Assembly (NCBI GenBank): GCA_022825385.1 | Contig: JAJDWX010000037.1 | Location: forward strand, 67,748 to 131,747 | Direction: 5' to 3' | Length of the DNA: 64,000 nt | Source of the DNA: Rhodothermales bacterium | Lineage (GTDB): Bacteria > Bacteroidota > Rhodothermia > Rhodothermales > VXPQ01 | Shown here: piece by piece, positions 60,901 through 64,000 of the stretch | How positions within the stretch are numbered: position 1 is the stretch's first letter | How the letters are laid out: every line of letters begins with the position of its first letter | The notes under the pieces: generated by a model | The model's input: only the letters and a program-made list of their open reading frames with translations | Told to the model about the DNA's origin: nothing | The model's database searches: none | Position numbers and translations under genes: made by a program

Positions 60901-61339
60901 CGCCCGCGCCACGCTGGACGATGTTTTTTCCGAAACGGAGCCTGCGGCGAGGCTTGCCGCCGCCCGGTTCGAAACCAGCGTTTTCGAAAACGACGGCGCA
61001 GGCCGGTTCCGGGTTCGGGCATTGCCCCCCGAAGCGCAGTTCGCGCCCGTGTACGCCATCCTTTTCGAAGATGCGGACGGCGACGGACAGACGGATATGC
61101 TCTTTGCGGGCAATGCGTTCGAGGCGCGGGCGCAGTGGGGCCGGTACAATGCGGGTCGCGGGCTGCTGTTGCTGAATCGCGGCGGGATGGCCTGGGAAAG
61201 CGTTCCCGCTTCCCGAAGCGGCTTTTTAACGCCCGGGGTCGTGCGCGGGATGGTTCGCTTCGCCACCGCCGCGGGTCCGCTTGCGGTGGTTGCGCAGAAT
61301 GACGCAGCGTTGAAAACGTTCGCTTCGGTCGCTCCCTGA
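57992..61339 (+). CDS. FG-GAP/VCBS-repeat ASPIC (CRTAC1-like) lipoprotein
   Basis: A 1115-residue lipoprotein; ATG 57992 or 58007 (MKRIIVSPFLLLASACLFGA, then C) both give a signal ending in a lipobox, then GGSDPASED. The body is a long run of calcium-loop repeats: VGDVNGDGLPDLYLSANMF, MADVNGDGHLDIYVCKSG, FFDYDRDGDLDMYLLNH, AGDANRDGWPDLYVSND and VADVNNDGWPDIVTLDML. An ASPIC/UnbV module follows (RFGIGAAVEVTGAGQRFYRE, MNPVRGYLSSVEPALHFGLG), then a second set of repeats (DFDGDGDMDLFVGGRALPG; ADMDGDGRDELVLAG). Genes of this family in the phylum are often next to SusC/SusD pairs. Here a SusC-type receptor starts 371 bases downstream, so a role in the same uptake system is likely. No catalytic motif seen. 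Confidence 0.9.
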   Translation: MSSRRMKRIIVSPFLLLASACLFGACGGSDPASEDPAQPLFTRLSAAETGVDFVNRLEEQDAFNVLEYEYFYNGGGVAVGDVNGDGLPDLYLSANMFQDRLYLNRGGLTFEDATEVAGLTSELSWTTGVVMADVNGDGHLDIYVCKSGRVSERRRRNALYVNDGDGTFTERAAEYGLDDPAYSNHAVFFDYDRDGDLDMYLLNHSIRRLSRFDVEYMRTARDALAGDKLYRNDGGRFTDASEAAGIIGNPLGFGLSAIAGDANRDGWPDLYVSNDYIEDDYLYVNGRDGTFVESARDMLTHTSYSSMGADVADVNNDGWPDIVTLDMLAEDHFRQKVLKGPEDHVFYEDFRNKGFHEQYMRNMLQLNRGDGGFTETGQMAGISNTDWSWAALLADFDLDGRNDLFVTNGYLRDYTNLDFLRRTLVNAHREASARGEALSSADMVRQMPSTPIPNYIYRNIYRKESGPAFADKTQDWGLGEPAFSNGAAYADLDNDGDLDLVVNNINAEAFVYRNDADRLRAGHYLKIRLEGPDGNRFGIGAAVEVTGAGQRFYREMNPVRGYLSSVEPALHFGLGDLESVDVEAIWPDGARERLQGVSANQTLALRWRDADFEAPDEEIDAALRTPPFFTEEAGARGLQFAHVENPFVDFEREPLLPHMLSRQGPALAAGDANGDGLEDVFVGGARGQAGALFLQRPDGSFRRGPGAAFEAHGGYEDTDALFIDADGDGDEDLYVVSGGSFEAEDLSAYQDRLYVNDGSGAYAHAAQALPALHSSGGAAAARDFDGDGDMDLFVGGRALPGRYPLAPRSYVLENTGGSFVDATPDLLRAPGMVADALWADMDGDGRDELVLAGEWMPIRMFRYDGQWTEAPADETGFADTEGWWNVLRAQDLDGDGDLDLAAGNRGLNAQMQASPDKPAAVYSADFGGDGRFEFVLGHYLGEQRHPVPWRDELLEAIPSLARQFPDYASYARATLDDVFSETEPAARLAAARFETSVFENDGAGRFRVRALPPEAQFAPVYAILFEDADGDGQTDMLFAGNAFEARAQWGRYNAGRGLLLLNRGGMAWESVPASRSGFLTPGVVRGMVRFATAAGPLAVVAQNDAALKTFASVAP

Positions 61340-61413
61340 ACGTCCGCCAGGCATGGCGCCGGCGTTTGCGGTCCTCGCGTTGTTGCGGGCCTGGCCAGAT
61401 ACAGGACGCTGCA

Positions 61414-61432
61414 AAACGGCGAGCGTTTTTTA
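61414..61432 (+). terminator. Weak intrinsic terminator candidate
   Basis: AAAACG (61414-61419), a 5-base loop, then CGTTTT (61425-61430) and two more T. It is 75 bases after the lipoprotein stop. The gap 61340-61710 is otherwise AT-rich (61430-61620) and holds no gene I can support. A TATCCTTTG at 61609-61617 resembles the -7 element of Bacteroidota promoters (usual spacing TAnnTTTG), but with an extra base. Confidence 0.35.
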
Positions 61433-61710
61433 TGAATAAACGGCAAATAATCTCCTGATAATTTATTTTTCAAGGCGATTCCCGTCTTTTTCCGGGTTTA
61501 TAAACGCTTCATGGGGCGTTTGGCGTACATATTTTAGCGCTATGCATAGAATTCATATTAGTTAAATAAGAAAAATTATTGAGGAAAATATTTTTACTTG
61601 ACTTTCGATATCCTTTGTTCGTACCATGAATGCGAATTGCAGGCGGCGGCATCCTCCCCTTCTGTGCGCTACCTTCTTCCTCACTATCTGTTCACACCTT
61701 TCTGATTGCC

Positions 61711-64000
61711 ATGAAAACGGTTACTGGCGCTTTCCGAACCTGCTCCGCGCTCTGCGCTTTGCTCTTTGCGGGGCTTTTGCTTTCAGGTCCTCGCGTGGCG
61801 CATGCGCAGGTCCTCACTGTAAACGGCGCGGTGGTTGCCGACGCAGACGACGCGCCGCTTCCCGGCGTGAATATTCTCGAAGACGGTACGCTGAACGGCG
61901 TCGTCAGCAACGTGGACGGCACGTTCGAGATAACCGTGTCCAATGCGAACGCCTCGCTGGTCTTTTCCTTTGTGGGCTACGTTACGCAAACGATCCCCGT
62001 GAACGGGCAGGCCAATCTGGCGGTGCGGCTCGTAGAGGACGTCGAACTGCTTGAGGAGGTGGTGGTCACCGCCTTTGGCATCGAGCGTCAGGAACGGGCG
62101 CTCGCGTACTCCGTGAGCGAAGTTTCCGGCGAGGACCTGCGCGAAGTGCGGGAAAACAACGTGGCGAACGCGCTGTCCGGGAAAGTGGCCGGGGTACAGG
62201 TTACCAAGCCTGCCACCGGTCCCGCGGGATCCAGCCGGGTGATTATCCGGGGCATTTCGTCGCTGGGCGAAGACAGCCAGCCGCTGTACGTGGTGGACGG
62301 CATTCCCATCGACAACTCCACGATCGGCTCCGCCGGGATGTGGGGCGGCTCGGATGGGGGCGACGGCATTGGTTCCATCAACCCGGACGACATCGAGAAC
62401 ATCTCGGTGCTCAAGGGGCCTTCCGCCGCCGCGCTGTACGGTACGCGCGCCAAGAATGGCGTCGTGCTGATCAGCACCAAGCGGGCGACGCCTGGCCTGG
62501 GCCTCGGCGTAGAGTTTTCGAGCAACACTACCTTCGAGACGGTGCTGGTCAATACGGATTGGCAGAACGAGTACGGCCAGGGAACGCGGGGCGAAAAGCC
62601 GACTTCCGTGGACGATGCGCTGAGCACGGCGGGCTCGGCTTGGGGGCCGCGGCTGGACGGTTCCAGCGTAATCAGCTGGGACGGCACCAATCAGCCGTAT
62701 AGCCAGGCACCCAGCGCCATCGACAATTTTTACAACACGGGCCTCACGACCACGAACAGCCTTGCCCTTTCTACGGCGACCGAGACGAGTTCGCTGCGCA
62801 TGGGATTCTCCCATTTGCAAAACGAAGGCATCAGCCCCAATTCGGGGCTTGCCCGCACCTCGTTTACCATACGCGGCGGGTCGCAATTCGGCGCGCGCCT
62901 GAGCGCGGACGCGAAGCTGAACTTCGTGCGCGAGTATGTCAAGAACCGCCCCCGGTTGAGCGACTCGCCGGGCAATGCGAATTATTCCGTGTATCAACTG
63001 GCCCCGAACGTGGACGTAACCACCATGGAGTGCCCGCCCGAGGACGAAGCGTGCACGGATCCCGGCGCGGACGTGGACGGCACGGAGTTGCATCGCGGGC
63101 TGTTCGGCAATTCGTTTCGGCAGAATCCCTACTGGGCGGCGCACCAGTACACCCAGTCGGACGATGATCGCCGGCTCATTGGCTTTGCCTCCCTGAGCTA
63201 CAAGTTTGCGGACTGGATTTCGTTGACGGGCCGTTTTGGCGGCGACACCTATACCACGCGCCGCACGAGCGTCACGCCATGGGGCACGGCGTACCAGCCG
63301 AACGGGAGCCAGGCCGAGCGGGAATTCCGCATCACAGAAATCAACACCGACTTCCTGTTTAACGTCAACCGGTCTCTTCCCGGAAACGTTGGCCTGGTGG
63401 CGACGGCGGGCGGCAACATCCTGTACCGGAGCCGGGAGGATTTGACCCTCAACGGAAGCGGCGGGTTCAACGTGCCGGGCCTGGAAACGGTGACCAACCA
63501 GAATGTGCGCCTCCACGGCTACGGCTTCAACGAGAAGCAGATCAATTCGCTGTACGGATCGGCGGAGTTTTCCTGGAACGATTACCTGTTCGTTACGGGC
63601 ACGGCCCGCAACGACTGGTCCAGCACGTTGCCCATCGACAACAATTCGTACTTCTACCCGTCCGTCGGCGTGAGTTTTGTGTTCTCGGACGCGCTGAATT
63701 TGCCGGGCTGGATCAGTTTCGGGAAGGTGCGGGCGTCCTGGGCGGAAGTCGGCGGCGACACCAGCCCGTACCAGTTGGCGTTGACCTACAACCTTCAGGG
63801 AAGCCACCTTGGGCAACCGCGCGGCGGCGTGGCCCAGGGGCAGATTCCATTGTCTACCCTCAAGCCTTCCTCCACCGTGGGCATCGAGGGCGGGTTTGAC
63901 ATTCGCTTCGTCGACAACCGGTTTGGACTGGACTTTACGTATTATACGGAGACGGCGACGGACCAGATTCTTTCGACGACCATATCCAGCGCTTCCGGCT
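61711..64000 (+). CDS. SusC/RagA-family TonB-dependent receptor, cut by the right edge
   Basis: The reading frame is open from ATG 61711 to the window end (763 codons so far), so it is incomplete at the 3' side. Signal peptide (MKTVTGAFRTCSALCALLFA, ...RVAHAQ). A regulatory-like domain (LTVNGAVVADADDAPLPGVN) and a QTIPVNGQ strand are followed by VVVTAFGIERQERALAYSVS. The SusC signatures are LSGKVAGVQVTKPATGPAGS, VIIRGISSLGEDSQPLYVVD, INPDDIENISVLKGPSAAAL and YGTRAKNGVVLISTK. SusC proteins import oligosaccharides or peptides with a SusD lipoprotein lid. No susD gene is visible in the window, but it would normally follow to the right. Neighbour on the left is the FG-GAP lipoprotein. Confidence 0.95.
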   Translation, partial: MKTVTGAFRTCSALCALLFAGLLLSGPRVAHAQVLTVNGAVVADADDAPLPGVNILEDGTLNGVVSNVDGTFEITVSNANASLVFSFVGYVTQTIPVNGQANLAVRLVEDVELLEEVVVTAFGIERQERALAYSVSEVSGEDLREVRENNVANALSGKVAGVQVTKPATGPAGSSRVIIRGISSLGEDSQPLYVVDGIPIDNSTIGSAGMWGGSDGGDGIGSINPDDIENISVLKGPSAAALYGTRAKNGVVLISTKRATPGLGLGVEFSSNTTFETVLVNTDWQNEYGQGTRGEKPTSVDDALSTAGSAWGPRLDGSSVISWDGTNQPYSQAPSAIDNFYNTGLTTTNSLALSTATETSSLRMGFSHLQNEGISPNSGLARTSFTIRGGSQFGARLSADAKLNFVREYVKNRPRLSDSPGNANYSVYQLAPNVDVTTMECPPEDEACTDPGADVDGTELHRGLFGNSFRQNPYWAAHQYTQSDDDRRLIGFASLSYKFADWISLTGRFGGDTYTTRRTSVTPWGTAYQPNGSQAEREFRITEINTDFLFNVNRSLPGNVGLVATAGGNILYRSREDLTLNGSGGFNVPGLETVTNQNVRLHGYGFNEKQINSLYGSAEFSWNDYLFVTGTARNDWSSTLPIDNNSYFYPSVGVSFVFSDALNLPGWISFGKVRASWAEVGGDTSPYQLALTYNLQGSHLGQPRGGVAQGQIPLSTLKPSSTVGIEGGFDIRFVDNRFGLDFTYYTETATDQILSTTISSASG

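Overview
The window looks like part of a chromosome of a Rhodothermota/Balneolota-type member of the wider Bacteroidota, probably marine or host-associated. Three things point there. Eight intact proteins end in the same secretion/sorting domain (motif QNYPNPFNPST or a relative, then a beta-sandwich and a basic last residue). Two complete gene sets pair a TonB-dependent receptor with a PorV/PorQ-like barrel. There is also a set of 'planctomycete-type' genes (DUF1501, DUF1553/PSD1, HEAT-cytochrome dehydrogenase) that this group shares with Planctomycetota. Most of the window is GC-rich; about 27.5-29.4 kb and about 47.3-53 kb are visibly more AT-rich. No tRNA, rRNA, integrase, transposase or CRISPR array was recognised by eye.

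Layout. 0-2.7 kb: tail of an unknown gene, then a secreted HNH nuclease fused to Calx-beta-like repeats. 2.8-6.9 kb (minus): DUF1501 protein and a PSD1 cytochrome. 7-12.3 kb (minus): purF, a CBS/CorC transporter, a creatininase-family hydrolase, an orphan DNA methyltransferase and ssb. 12.35-12.95 kb: a non-coding stretch with five DnaA-box-like sites, a candidate replication origin or DnaA-controlled region, followed by mazG. 13.9-17.5 kb (minus): an exported amidase overlapping a Ycf46-like AAA+ ATPase. 17.7-25 kb (minus): TonB receptor, large surface protein and PorV-like barrel. 25.1-27.1 kb: a separately terminated VCBS-repeat surface protein.

27.2-29.6 kb is an accessory pocket. A low-GC secreted protein and a Fic-containing two-gene unit lie between three partial or complete copies of the 3' end of the neighbouring glycosyl-hydrolase-like gene. 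29.5-31.3 kb is that gene (minus). Divergent from it is a second TonB receptor / surface protein / PorV-like / TIG-lipoprotein operon (31.5-39.2 kb). The divergent promoter region carries six head-to-tail 11-bp repeats, an arrangement typical of OmpR/PhoB-type regulators. 39.3-40.8 kb is another exported beta-propeller-like protein.

40.9-42.2 kb holds three tandem small tail-anchored coiled-coil genes. They share one transmembrane tail; one has over ten 11-residue repeats, and two stretches upstream carry the same hairpin. 42.5-47.2 kb (minus): HEAT/cytochrome dehydrogenase and an SGNH hydrolase. 47.4-53 kb: exported right-handed-helix-like protein, a receptor-N-terminus paralogue with a new C-terminal domain, and a third TonB receptor. 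53-61.3 kb: two large FG-GAP/ASPIC lipoproteins flank a class I fructose-bisphosphate aldolase. From 61.7 kb to the right edge runs a SusC/RagA-type receptor, cut by the window end.

Taken together, most of the DNA serves the cell surface: uptake of large substrates by TonB receptors, export and anchoring of sorting-domain proteins (apparently with PorV-like partners), and turnover of polymers, with a few housekeeping genes between.
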